Below, one piece after another: positions 37,779-46,253 of a stretch of 64,000 nucleotides of DNA. The stretch covers positions 1 to 64,000 of the forward strand of contig NZ_QICL01000005.1 in assembly GCF_003201355.1 (NCBI RefSeq), given 5' to 3'. A model generated the notes under the pieces. It was not told the DNA's origin and made no database searches. It saw nothing but the letters and a program-made list of their open reading frames with translations. Position 1 is the first letter of the stretch; the number at the start of each line of letters is the position of its first letter. A program made the translations under genes and the position numbers. The stretch is from Indolivaga alginatilytica. GTDB lineage: Bacteria > Bacteroidota > Bacteroidia > Bacteroidales > Dysgonomonadaceae.

Positions 37779-38870
37779 ATGGAAACACTTAAAACTTGCT
37801 TACACGACAAGCATCTCGCTTTAGGCGCAAAGATGATGCCTTTCGGAGGGTTTGATATGCCTATCGAATATACTTCTATTGTAGAAGAGCACAATGCAGT
37901 TCGCCATGCTGCCGGTATCTTTGATGTGTCTCACATGGGTGAAATACTGATTAAAGGCGAAGACAGTGAAAGATATATAAACCACATTTTTACAAATAAT
38001 ATTTCGAGAGCAGCCATAGGGAAAATCTTCTATGGTATGATGTTGTATCCAACAGGCGGTGTTGTAGAAGATTTATTGGTGTATAAAAAAGCGGATAAGG
38101 AATTTTTTCTTGTTGTAAATGCTGCTAATATTGCCAAGGATTACGAATGGATGATAGAAAATAGCAAAGGCTATAATGTTGAGATCATCAATCAATCCGA
38201 CTATTATGGAGAAGTTGCCGTACAAGGTCCCAAAGCGTTTGAAACAATCGAGAAATATATAGGTATTGAGGTAAATGATCTTGAATTCTACACATTCAAA
38301 GAATTGCAATATGAGGGTGAAACTATCATTGTTTCGAGAACCGGATATACGGGCGAAGATGGTTTCGAATTATACGGAAGTCACAACTTTATAAACAAAA
38401 CATGGGACTTACTCGTTCAATCAAAAGAAGTTCTTCCTTGTGGTTTGGGATGTCGCGATACACTTCGTTTCGAGGTGGGGCTTCCTCTCTATGGTCATGA
38501 ACTCGATCAGGATATCACACCGCTGGAAGCAGGTCTTGGTTCTTTTGTAAAACTAGATAAAGAAGAATTTATAGGAAAAGACGCTATCCTCAAGCAAAAA
38601 GCTGAGGGTGTAAAACGAAAAATAGTTGGTATTGAATTAGTTGATAAAGCAATACCCCGAAGTGGCTATGATGTAGAAATAAATGGTCAAAAGATCGGAT
38701 ATGTTACCACCGGATACAATTCTATCTCTACCGGAAAAAGCGTTTGTTTGGCTCTGATCGACAGTGAATATGCCGCTCTGGGTACAGATGTAGATGTTCG
38801 TATTCGCAAAAAGGAATTTAAAGGTCAGGTTGTGAAAAAGCGATTCTACGAAAAGAATTATAAAAAATAA
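37779..38870 (+). CDS. gcvT: Glycine cleavage T-protein (aminomethyltransferase)
   Basis: A 363-residue cytoplasmic folate-dependent enzyme. It takes the aminomethyl group from lipoyl-GcvH, releases ammonia and makes 5,10-methylene-tetrahydrofolate. Family landmarks: MMPFGGFDMPIEY, the VRHAAGIFDVSHMGEI block with the conserved Asp that interacts with folate, SRTGYTGEDGFELY and CGLGCRDTLRFEVGLPLYG. Length is typical. It starts the gcvT-H-PA-PB series. Only 51 nt separate it from lplA, too little for a glycine riboswitch. Confidence 0.97.
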   Translation: METLKTCLHDKHLALGAKMMPFGGFDMPIEYTSIVEEHNAVRHAAGIFDVSHMGEILIKGEDSERYINHIFTNNISRAAIGKIFYGMMLYPTGGVVEDLLVYKKADKEFFLVVNAANIAKDYEWMIENSKGYNVEIINQSDYYGEVAVQGPKAFETIEKYIGIEVNDLEFYTFKELQYEGETIIVSRTGYTGEDGFELYGSHNFINKTWDLLVQSKEVLPCGLGCRDTLRFEVGLPLYGHELDQDITPLEAGLGSFVKLDKEEFIGKDAILKQKAEGVKRKIVGIELVDKAIPRSGYDVEINGQKIGYVTTGYNSISTGKSVCLALIDSEYAALGTDVDVRIRKKEFKGQVVKKRFYEKNYKK

Positions 38871-38905
38871 ATCATCATATATATTAATATAAAAAACATA
38901 GAGAA

Positions 38906-39283
38906 ATGAGTAAAGTTGTTGAAGGTCTGTATTACACAGAATCGCATGAGTGGGTGAAAGTTGAAGGAGAATTTGCTTATATCGGTATAACTGATTTTGC
39001 ACAACATCAATTGGGAAATATCGTTTATGTGGATATTCCCGAAGTAGGTGATGAAATAAAGCAAGAGGAAGAATTTGGTGCAGTTGAAAGTGTAAAAGCG
39101 GCAAGTGACCTACTTTCTCCTGTAAGTGGAACAATTGTAGAAGTAAATGAAAAACTGTCGGACGAACCCGAATTAATCAATAAAAATGCATTTGATAGTT
39201 GGATTCTAAAAGTAAAACTATCTGATGCCAGCGAACTAAATAGCCTCATGGATAGCAAAGCCTATGCGGAAATTTGTGAGTAA
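38906..39283 (+). CDS. gcvH: Glycine cleavage H-protein (lipoyl carrier)
   Basis: A 125-residue lipoyl-bearing shuttle that moves the aminomethyl group between P, T and L proteins. The lipoylation site is K64 in GAVESVKAASDLLSPVSG, with the usual preceding Glu and Ser. The HEWVKVEGEFAYIGITDFAQ N-terminus is intact. Length is standard. A repeat copy follows and separates it from gcvPA. The neighbouring ligase presumably modifies it. Confidence 0.97.
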   Translation: MSKVVEGLYYTESHEWVKVEGEFAYIGITDFAQHQLGNIVYVDIPEVGDEIKQEEEFGAVESVKAASDLLSPVSGTIVEVNEKLSDEPELINKNAFDSWILKVKLSDASELNSLMDSKAYAEICE

Positions 39284-39302
39284 GACTGTTTTTCTAATAA
39301 AA

Positions 39303-39326
39303 AATAATAAAAAGGTCTTAGACCTT
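39303..39326. repeat. GGTCTNNGACC palindromic element, copy 7 (5' of gcvPA)
   Basis: A-rich linker then palindrome AAGGTCTTAGACCTT (39312-39326), 15 nt before the gcvPA start. The CCAAAG arm is not recognisable. Confidence 0.65.
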
Positions 39327-39341
39327 AAAACCTAACAAGCT

Positions 39342-40679
39342 ATGTATAAATACTTCCCACATACAGATGCTGATATAGAACAAATGCTGAAACGAATCTC
39401 GGTAAAATCAGTAGATGATTTGTTTGCCGAGATTCCAGACAGTGTGGTTCTTAAAAAGGAATATGATCTGCCGGTTTCCAAATCGGAAATTGAGATTAGA
39501 AAATATTTCGAAAACCTTGGAAACAAGAATAAGAAGCTGACTGTTTTTGCCGGAGCTGGAGCATACGATCATTATGCCCCGTCTGTAATTGGCCCATTAA
39601 TCTCCCGTTCCGAATTTTTGACAGCATATACACCTTACCAACCTGAGATAGCTCAGGGTACTTTGCAATATATATTTGAGTATCAAAGTATGATTTGCGA
39701 ACTTACGGGTATGGAATGTACCAATGCCTCGATGTATGACGGACCCACTGCTACCGCCGAAGCCATGTTTATGGTGGTGGCAAGTGCCAAAAAGAAAAAT
39801 ACGGTTCTTGTTTCGCAAACTGTAAATCCTAATATACTTAAGGTTGTAAAAACCTATGCCAAATATAGAGGTATAAATATAGAGGAAATAGCAGAGAAAG
39901 ACGGATGTACCGATAAAGCAGATATGGAGAGCAAGCTATCTTCGGGCGATGTTGCAGGTGTAATTGTGAGTAGTCCCAATTACTATGGAATCATCGAAGA
40001 CTATACCGGATATAGTGATGCCATTCATGCTGCTAAGGCTCTTTTTGTAATGAATACCGATCCATCTGCTTTGGCTGTGCTGAAATCGCCGGCAGAGTGG
40101 GGAGCAGACATTGCTTGTGGTGATGGACAATCTTTGGGGATGCCTCTCAATTTTGGAGGGTCATACATTGGTTTCCTAGCCAGCAAAAAAGATCTGGTAC
40201 GCAAATTACCCGGACGTATAGCCGGAGCTACTACCGATGTGGATGGAAAGCGTGCTTTTGTATTAACATTACAAGCTCGTGAACAACATATACGTCGCGA
40301 GAAAGCAAACAGTAATATCTGTTCCAATCAATCGTTGATGGCATTGTATGTTACAATTTATATGTCGTTGATGGGTAAAGAAGGTCTTCGTGATGTTAAT
40401 AAACTATCTTATAGTGGTGCCCACTATTTATACGATCAGTTGTTGGCAACAGGTAAATTTAAAGCTGCATTTGAGAAGCCATTCTTAAAAGAATTTGCGG
40501 TGAAAACTTCTTTAAATATAGATGCATTAAGTAAGAAATTACTTGATCATGGTATTCTGGGAGGCATTCAATTAGGCAAATATAAAAATGGAATGGATGA
40601 TTGCCTGCTTTTCTGTGTGACAGAAAAACGGAGTAAAGAAGAAATTGATCAATTGGTTTCATTAATAAAGGAGGTATAG
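39342..40679 (+). CDS. gcvPA: Glycine dehydrogenase (decarboxylating) subunit 1
   Basis: A 445-residue N-terminal half of the glycine cleavage P-protein, a PLP-fold subunit that lacks the PLP lysine and pairs with GcvPB. Landmarks are MLKRISVKSVDDLFAEIP, FAGAGAYDHYAPSVIGPL, YTPYQPEIAQGTLQYIFEYQ and CSNQSLMALYVTIYMSLMG (as ICSNQSLMALYV). The split PA/PB form is common in Bacteroidota, Gram-positives and archaea. The gap to gcvPB is 3 nt, and a GGAGG sequence near the end of this gene could serve gcvPB. Strongly expressed as part of the glycine cleavage operon is inferred, not seen. Confidence 0.96.
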   Translation: MYKYFPHTDADIEQMLKRISVKSVDDLFAEIPDSVVLKKEYDLPVSKSEIEIRKYFENLGNKNKKLTVFAGAGAYDHYAPSVIGPLISRSEFLTAYTPYQPEIAQGTLQYIFEYQSMICELTGMECTNASMYDGPTATAEAMFMVVASAKKKNTVLVSQTVNPNILKVVKTYAKYRGINIEEIAEKDGCTDKADMESKLSSGDVAGVIVSSPNYYGIIEDYTGYSDAIHAAKALFVMNTDPSALAVLKSPAEWGADIACGDGQSLGMPLNFGGSYIGFLASKKDLVRKLPGRIAGATTDVDGKRAFVLTLQAREQHIRREKANSNICSNQSLMALYVTIYMSLMGKEGLRDVNKLSYSGAHYLYDQLLATGKFKAAFEKPFLKEFAVKTSLNIDALSKKLLDHGILGGIQLGKYKNGMDDCLLFCVTEKRSKEEIDQLVSLIKEV

Positions 40680-40682
40680 GTC

Positions 40683-42137
40683 ATGAAATATTACGACAAA
40701 TTAATATTTGAAATCTCGAAAGAGGGACGTCACGGCTATACTCTGCCCGAAAATCAATTGGTAAAATATTCAATTGAAGACATTCCTTCTACTCTCTTAA
40801 GAGAAGAAAAAGCTCAATTGCCCGAAGCAAGCGAATTAGATGTGGTTCGTCATTATACCAATGTTTCTAATAAGAACTTTGGTGTAGAAACCGGCTTCTA
40901 TCCTTTGGGTTCATGTACTATGAAATATAATCCTAAGATAAACGATGAGATAGCCAGTATGCCTGCTTTTTCTTCTTTGCATCCGCTTCAATCTGACGAA
41001 ACGGTACAAGGAGCCTTAGAGGTATATTATAACTTGGCTCGTTCATTATCCGAAATATCGGGGTTAGCAGAATATACATTGAATCCGTTTGCAGGTTCGC
41101 ATGGAGAATTAGTAGGTCTGATGATTATGCGTCAGTATCATATTAAAAGAGGTGACTTGAAGCGTACAAAAGTAATTGTACCCGATAGTGCTCATGGTAC
41201 TAACCCTGCAAGTGCAGCCGTTTGCGGACTGGAAATTGTTGAGGTGCATTCTAATGAAAAAGGAACGATCAGCGTTGAGGATTTAAAACCCTTATTGGAT
41301 GATACCATTGCAGGAATCATGATGACGAATCCTAATACATTGGGTATTTTTGAAACTGAAATTTTAGAAATAGCCGATCTTATTCATGAAGCAGGAGGAT
41401 TGCTTTATTATGATGGTGCAAATCTTAATCCGCTGTTAGGAAAATGCCGCCCCGGTGATATGGGATTCGATATTATGCATATCAATCTACATAAAACTTT
41501 TTCTACACCTCATGGTGGAGGAGGTCCCGGAAGTGGTCCGGTAGGTGTATCTAAAGCATTGGTCGATTTTCTACCCAATCCTCGTGTAAAGAAAGATGGA
41601 GATCGTTATTATCTTGATAATGGAGATGACTCCTTAGGTAGTATATCTGGTTTCTTAGGTAACTTCTCGGTATATATACGAGCCTATACCTATATTCTTT
41701 CCTTAGGAAAAAATAACTTGAAAAATGTAGGACAGTTGGCAACCCTTAATGCAAATTATATCAAAGAATCTTTAAGACAATATTACTATTTACCAATTGA
41801 AGGTATTTGTAAACATGAATTTGTTTTCGATGGTTTACTTGATAAATCGACAGGGGTAACGACCTTAGATATTGCCAAACGATTGCTCGATTATGGTTTT
41901 CATGCACCAACTATTTATTTCCCGTTATTGTTCACTCAATCTATAATGATTGAACCAACGGAAACAGAATCGTTGGATACATTAAATGCATTTATCGAGG
42001 TCATGAAAACGGTGGCTATTGAAGCCAAGGAAGATCCAGATACTGTTAAAAATGCTCCTTACACAACACCTGTCAGGAGATTAGATGAAACTACAGCAGC
42101 CAAAAAGCCGATGCTTATTTATAAAGATCTGCTTTAA
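40683..42137 (+). CDS. gcvPB: Glycine dehydrogenase (decarboxylating) subunit 2
   Basis: A 484-residue catalytic half of the P-protein that decarboxylates glycine and passes the aminomethyl group to lipoyl-GcvH. The PLP lysine is K271 in HINLHKTFSTPHGGGGPGSG. The FYPLGSCTMKYNPKIN and AGSHGELVGLMIMRQYH motifs are intact. Length is standard for GcvPB. Last of the glycine cleavage genes, followed by a 455-nt spacer rich in inverted repeats. Confidence 0.97.
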   Translation: MKYYDKLIFEISKEGRHGYTLPENQLVKYSIEDIPSTLLREEKAQLPEASELDVVRHYTNVSNKNFGVETGFYPLGSCTMKYNPKINDEIASMPAFSSLHPLQSDETVQGALEVYYNLARSLSEISGLAEYTLNPFAGSHGELVGLMIMRQYHIKRGDLKRTKVIVPDSAHGTNPASAAVCGLEIVEVHSNEKGTISVEDLKPLLDDTIAGIMMTNPNTLGIFETEILEIADLIHEAGGLLYYDGANLNPLLGKCRPGDMGFDIMHINLHKTFSTPHGGGGPGSGPVGVSKALVDFLPNPRVKKDGDRYYLDNGDDSLGSISGFLGNFSVYIRAYTYILSLGKNNLKNVGQLATLNANYIKESLRQYYYLPIEGICKHEFVFDGLLDKSTGVTTLDIAKRLLDYGFHAPTIYFPLLFTQSIMIEPTETESLDTLNAFIEVMKTVAIEAKEDPDTVKNAPYTTPVRRLDETTAAKKPMLIYKDLL

Positions 42138-42146
42138 TCTATATTG

Positions 42147-42202
42147 ATGGTTAATGATTGATTTGCGATTTCTATTGATAATTTCTATCAGTCATTAACC
42201 AT
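42147..42202 (+). terminator. Inverted repeat after gcvPB, likely terminator
   Basis: Arms at 42147-42160 and 42189-42202 (ATGGTTAATGA/TCATTAACCAT core, one G-T wobble) start 10 nt after the gcvPB stop. The loop is long (28 nt) and there is no T tract, so processing or a Rho-dependent end is also possible. Confidence 0.45.
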
Positions 42203-42223
42203 TCTATGAAACATTTGTTATAC

Positions 42224-42490
42224 AAGGTGCCTAATGCTTTGGTAAGTATCATAACTAAAGTCTATTATGATTGGATAATATAGTAATCATTCTGTTGCTG
42301 TATTTGCTATTTTTTCAGAAGAACAACACAACTCAAAATACTTACACAAGGTAAGAACTAAACATTTCTATTATTGTTCTATATTGCAGTGCTGTATAAT
42401 GTAACAGCAAGTATTTAATACAACATTTCTTAATTATAACTATCAGTTGTATTTTGTACTTACCAAAGTAATAAACAGGTCTGCGACCTT
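42224..42490. repeat. Inverted pair of GGTCTNNGACC-family elements bracketing a spacer (copy 8 and a degenerate partner)
   Basis: Right element: CCAAAG at 42463-42468, A-rich linker, palindrome AGGTCTGCGACCT to 42489. Left element: a decayed AAGGTGCC...CTTTGG at 42224-42242. The distal arms CTTTGGTAAGTA (42237-42248) and TACTTACCAAAG (42457-42468) are a perfect 12-bp inverted repeat, so the pair encloses about 210 nt of non-coding DNA between gcvPB and lpdA. No gene is seen inside. Confidence 0.65.
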
Positions 42491-42494
42491 GTTT

Positions 42495-42525
42495 ATTGTT
42501 AAATTATTCAGCTTACATTAGTTTG
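42495..42525 (+). promoter_or_regulatory. Candidate promoter for the lpdA-lplA-E2-E1 cluster
   Basis: ATTG at 42495-42498 and TTAGTTTG at 42518-42525 (one mismatch to TAnnTTTG) are separated by 19 nt. It lies just after the repeat element and 68 nt before lpdA. Confidence 0.4.
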
Positions 42526-42592
42526 TATAACACTTAGGATAATAATAATAGACCTGTAATCTTATTATTGTTAACTATATCTCAAATTTATT

Positions 42593-43948
42593 ATGGAATA
42601 CGATATTGCTATTATTGGAGGAGGACCGGCAGGATATAATGCTGCTGAAAAGGCTGTTGCAGGAGGTTTAAAAACCGTCTTGTTTGAGAAAAAATCTCTA
42701 GGAGGAGTTTGTCTTAACGAGGGATGTATCCCAACGAAGACATTACTGTATTCAGCGAAAATCTTGGATAATATTAAAGGAGCATCCAAATACGGAGTTT
42801 CCGTTGAGGGTAACGCAGGTTTCGACCTGGGTAAAATTATTGGTCGTAAAGACAAAGTTGTAAAGCAATTGACGCTAGGAGTTAAGATGAAACTAACCGG
42901 AGCGGGTGTAACTATTGTAGAAGGTGAAGCTTCTATAAAAGGCGAAGCCAGTGGTAGTATTCAGATTACATCTGGTGGGCAAACTTACTCGGTAAAGTAC
43001 GTTTTAGTTTGTACAGGTTCTGATACAGTAATTCCTCCAATTAAAGGACTTTCTGAAATTAGCTACTGGACATCTAAAGAAGCTCTTGATATCAAAGAAC
43101 TTCCAGCTTCATTGGCTATTATTGGTGGAGGTGTTATCGGTATTGAGTTTGCATCCTTCTTCAACAGTATGGGTGTAAAAGTAAGCGTTATCGAAATGAT
43201 GCCCGAGATTTTAGGAGCTATGGATAAAGAAACCTCTGCTCTGCTTAGAAAAGACTATGCAAAGAGAGGTATTGACTTTTATCTGAATACCAAAGTTGTC
43301 GAAGTTTCGGCAACAGAAGTTACTATCGAAAAAGATGGTAAATCGCAAAAAGTAAAGACTGATAAAATACTAGTGAGTGTAGGACGAAAAGCCAATATCG
43401 CGAACGTAGGTTTAGAAAGTCTTAAAGTTGAACTTCTGAAAAACGGAGTAAAAGTAAACGAATATATGCAAACTTCTCATCCACGTGTGTATGCTTGTGG
43501 TGATATCACAGGCTATTCGATGTTAGCTCATACAGCTATCCGTGAGGGCGAAGTGGCAATTAATCATATCTTAGGTATTGATGATGTAATGAGTTACAAA
43601 GCTATTCCTGGGGTAGTATACACTAATCCGGAATTAGCAGGAGCGGGTAAAACTGAAGAAGAGCTTAAAGCAGCAGGAATACCTTATAGTGTTCTTAAAC
43701 TGCCAATGGCTTATTCGGGACGTTTCTTAGCCGAAAATGAAGGTGGTAGTGGATTATGTAAACTTATTGTAAACGGAGACGATCAGATAATAGGATGTCA
43801 TATGCTGGGTAATCCTGCATCGGAACTTATTATTTTGGCAACGGTAGCTATCGAAAAAGGCTACACCGTTGAAGAATTCCAAAAGATAGTATTCCCTCAC
43901 CCAACAGTGAGCGAAATTATCCGTGAAACTTTATTTGCTAAATCCTGA
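42593..43948 (+). CDS. lpdA: Dihydrolipoyl dehydrogenase (E3 / glycine cleavage L-protein)
   Basis: A 451-residue cytoplasmic flavoprotein disulfide reductase that reoxidises dihydrolipoyl groups with NAD+. FAD-binding GIIGGGPAGYNAAEKA-like motif starts at residue 6 (IAIIGGGPAGYNAA). The redox pair C40/C45 is in GGVCLNEGCIPTKT. The NAD-binding motif is AIIGGGVIGIEFASFFNSMG, and the C-terminal HPTVSEII carries the catalytic His. It lies between the glycine cleavage genes and the 2-oxoacid dehydrogenase genes and is the only E3 in view, so it may serve both. It starts the second half of the lipoyl block. Confidence 0.96.
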   Translation: MEYDIAIIGGGPAGYNAAEKAVAGGLKTVLFEKKSLGGVCLNEGCIPTKTLLYSAKILDNIKGASKYGVSVEGNAGFDLGKIIGRKDKVVKQLTLGVKMKLTGAGVTIVEGEASIKGEASGSIQITSGGQTYSVKYVLVCTGSDTVIPPIKGLSEISYWTSKEALDIKELPASLAIIGGGVIGIEFASFFNSMGVKVSVIEMMPEILGAMDKETSALLRKDYAKRGIDFYLNTKVVEVSATEVTIEKDGKSQKVKTDKILVSVGRKANIANVGLESLKVELLKNGVKVNEYMQTSHPRVYACGDITGYSMLAHTAIREGEVAINHILGIDDVMSYKAIPGVVYTNPELAGAGKTEEELKAAGIPYSVLKLPMAYSGRFLAENEGGSGLCKLIVNGDDQIIGCHMLGNPASELIILATVAIEKGYTVEEFQKIVFPHPTVSEIIRETLFAKS

Positions 43949-43966
43949 ACCTGAGAAAACGATTCT

Positions 43967-44713
43967 ATGCTTTGTATTAACAACACATTTACTGATGCAT
44001 ATTTTAATATTGCAGCAGAAGAATACCTACTGAAAAATTTTTCGGACGATATTTTTATGGTCTGGCAAAACGAACCATCCATTATTCTTGGTAAACATCA
44101 GGATGTATGGGCGGAAGTCAATATCGATTTCGTGCGCGACAAACATATAAAGGTTGTCCGTCGTTATTCGGGAGGTGGTGCCGTTTACCATGATTTAGGT
44201 AATATTAATGTAACTTTTATTGAACGTAGTAATAATCTTGATTTTGATAAGTATACCAACTTAACGTTGGATATTTTATCAAGAATGGGAGTTAATGCAC
44301 AAGCCGATAAGCGTCGTGGGCTCAATATTGATGGGCTAAAGATTTCAGGAAGCGCTCAATCTATACATAAGAATAGGGTAATGTATCATGCTACATTGCT
44401 CTATTCTTCTAACTTAGAATATCTTACTACTTCTTTGGAAAGTCACAACGAGCAGCCCGAGAACAATTCAAATATACAATCTAAGATATATGTAAGGTCT
44501 GTAAAAAGTCCTGTTACTAATATTAGTCAGCATTTGGCTAATCCTTTAGCAATAGAGGATTTAAAGGCGTTAATATTGAATGATTTTATAGATAATAATT
44601 CAGAAAATAAACAATATAAATTCACAGAAGAAGATATAAAGGCTATTTCGCTACTGAAAGATGCAAAATATGCTACCGAAGTATGGAACTTTAATGAGGC
44701 TTCTCATAGATAA
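43967..44713 (+). CDS. Short lipoate-protein ligase (no C-terminal accessory domain)
   Basis: A 248-residue LplA-family protein starting 18 nt after lpdA. It has the lipoate-binding loop VVRRYSGGGAVYHDLGNIN and the lysine motif KRRGLNIDGLKISGSAQS. It ends at EVWNFNEASHR, where the E. coli-type accessory domain would begin. Such short forms either need a partner (as Thermoplasma LplA needs LplB) or act as lipoyl or octanoyl transferases. Context next to E2 suggests it lipoylates or relays lipoate to the E2 lysine, while the full-length ligase at 36747 serves GcvH. Its activity alone cannot be judged from sequence. Confidence 0.85.
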   Translation: MLCINNTFTDAYFNIAAEEYLLKNFSDDIFMVWQNEPSIILGKHQDVWAEVNIDFVRDKHIKVVRRYSGGGAVYHDLGNINVTFIERSNNLDFDKYTNLTLDILSRMGVNAQADKRRGLNIDGLKISGSAQSIHKNRVMYHATLLYSSNLEYLTTSLESHNEQPENNSNIQSKIYVRSVKSPVTNISQHLANPLAIEDLKALILNDFIDNNSENKQYKFTEEDIKAISLLKDAKYATEVWNFNEASHR

Positions 44714-44900
44714 GTTCTAATACTGATTAGTTTTCTGTAAGTTGCATACAGATAGAATGTTACGGAGGTGTGACATTGTTTAGTGCATTTTGCTATCTCC
44801 AGATGTCAACATTCTATGCCAAAAATGCGTTATATTGTTAAATATATGTACACCATACAATAATTGAAACCTATACGTATGTGTTTTTAAATTAATAGTT
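44714..44900. other. Spacer with nested inverted repeat before E2
   Basis: ATAGAATGTT (44752-44761) pairs with AACATTCTAT (44808-44817), and inside it TGACAT (44771-44776) pairs with ATGTCA (44803-44808). This could be a terminator for the short ligase or a structured leader for E2. No gene or clear promoter was seen. Confidence 0.4.
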
Positions 44901-46223
44901 ATGCCAACATTTGAAATAAAAATGCCCAAGTTGGGCGAAAGTATTACTGAGGGAGTTATTATCTCTTGGTCTGTAAAAGTAGGAGACACCATCGAAGAAG
45001 ATGATGTTCTTTTTGAGGTAAATACTGCTAAAGTAAGCGCCGAGATTCCTTCGCCCGTAGCTGGTAAAATTTTAGAAATCCTTTTTCAAGAAGGAGATAC
45101 TGTACCCGTAGGAACAGTTGTAGCGAAAGTAGAGTTAGAAGGCGAAGATGCTGGCGATTCAGCAGCGAGTCCTGCACAAGAAACTCCAAAAGCAAGCGAA
45201 GCTCAAGCAGCACCAGAGAAAAAAGAAGCTTCAGCTACTGAAGTTGCAGCTCCTGCTAAAAAGAACAAAGAAGAAGGTCGATGGTATTCGCCTGTTGTAA
45301 CTCAATTGGCAAAAGAAGCCAAAATATCTCAAGATGAACTTGATAAAATAGCCGGAACAGGTTATGAAGGTCGTCTAAGCAAAAAAGATATTACAAAATA
45401 TATTGATCAGACTAAAAATGGTGTTGTTCCAACTCCGGGAGCAGCTAAACCTGCCGCAAGTGCTGCGCCAACACAAAGCGCACCAGCTGCAGCTCCTGCA
45501 CCAAAACCAGCTATTCCGGTAGCAGAAGGAGACAAAGTAATACCAATGGATTTTGTAGGTAAGATTGTTGCCGACAGAATGGTAGAATCTGTAAGAACAT
45601 CTCCACACGTTACTACTATTGTAGAAGTAGATGTAACTAAGCTTGTAAAATGGCGTACTAAAAATAAAGATGCATTCCAAAAACGTGAAGGTATAAGTTT
45701 AACTTATCTACCAGCTATCACAGAAGCTGTAGCTAAGGCTTTAATTGATTTCCCAAGAATCAACTCTTCGTTGGATGGTTACAATATTATTGAGAAAAAA
45801 CGTATCAATATTGGTATAGCTGTATCGTTGCCTGATGGAAACTTAATTGTACCGGTAATTAAAGATGCTGATAAGATGAATCTTACAGGATTGGCTACAA
45901 GTATTGATGCTTTAGCTCTCAAAGCTCGTAATAATAAACTATCGGGTGATGATATACAAGGTGGAACATTTACTATAACCAACTTTGGTTCGTTCAAGAA
46001 TATTATCGGAACACCTATTATCAATCAGCCTGAAGTTGCAATTTTAGGAGCTGGTATTATCGAAAAGAAACCTGCTGTTATTTCAACTCCTGATGGAGAT
46101 GTAATCGCTATTCGTCATAAGATGTACCTGTCTCTTTCATACGATCACCGTGTAATCAATGGAGCATTGGGTGGAGCATTTGTTAGACGTATTGCTGATT
46201 ATTTAGAAAATTGGGAAGCTTGA
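44901..46223 (+). CDS. 2-oxoacid dehydrogenase E2 (dihydrolipoyl acyltransferase)
   Basis: A 440-residue core subunit of a pyruvate- or branched-chain-type 2-oxoacid dehydrogenase. One lipoyl domain (residues 1-77) carries the site K44 in FEVNTAKVSAEIPSPVAG. A Pro/Ala-rich linker follows. The E1/E3-binding domain is at about 130-170 (SPVVTQLAKEAKISQDELDK). A second Ala/Pro linker leads to the catalytic domain (about 210-440) with the acyltransferase motif SYDHRVINGALGGAF. Single-lipoyl architecture favours branched-chain or acetoin-type complexes, but substrate cannot be fixed. E1 follows after 30 nt. Confidence 0.93.
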   Translation: MPTFEIKMPKLGESITEGVIISWSVKVGDTIEEDDVLFEVNTAKVSAEIPSPVAGKILEILFQEGDTVPVGTVVAKVELEGEDAGDSAASPAQETPKASEAQAAPEKKEASATEVAAPAKKNKEEGRWYSPVVTQLAKEAKISQDELDKIAGTGYEGRLSKKDITKYIDQTKNGVVPTPGAAKPAASAAPTQSAPAAAPAPKPAIPVAEGDKVIPMDFVGKIVADRMVESVRTSPHVTTIVEVDVTKLVKWRTKNKDAFQKREGISLTYLPAITEAVAKALIDFPRINSSLDGYNIIEKKRINIGIAVSLPDGNLIVPVIKDADKMNLTGLATSIDALALKARNNKLSGDDIQGGTFTITNFGSFKNIIGTPIINQPEVAILGAGIIEKKPAVISTPDGDVIAIRHKMYLSLSYDHRVINGALGGAFVRRIADYLENWEA

Positions 46224-46253
46224 TTATACTAAGCAACTGAAAAAAAATATATA

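Noticed and set aside
38637-39134. 165-residue reverse-strand open frame
   Set aside because: It overlaps gcvT and gcvH, both unmistakable; no motif or start context supports a gene.
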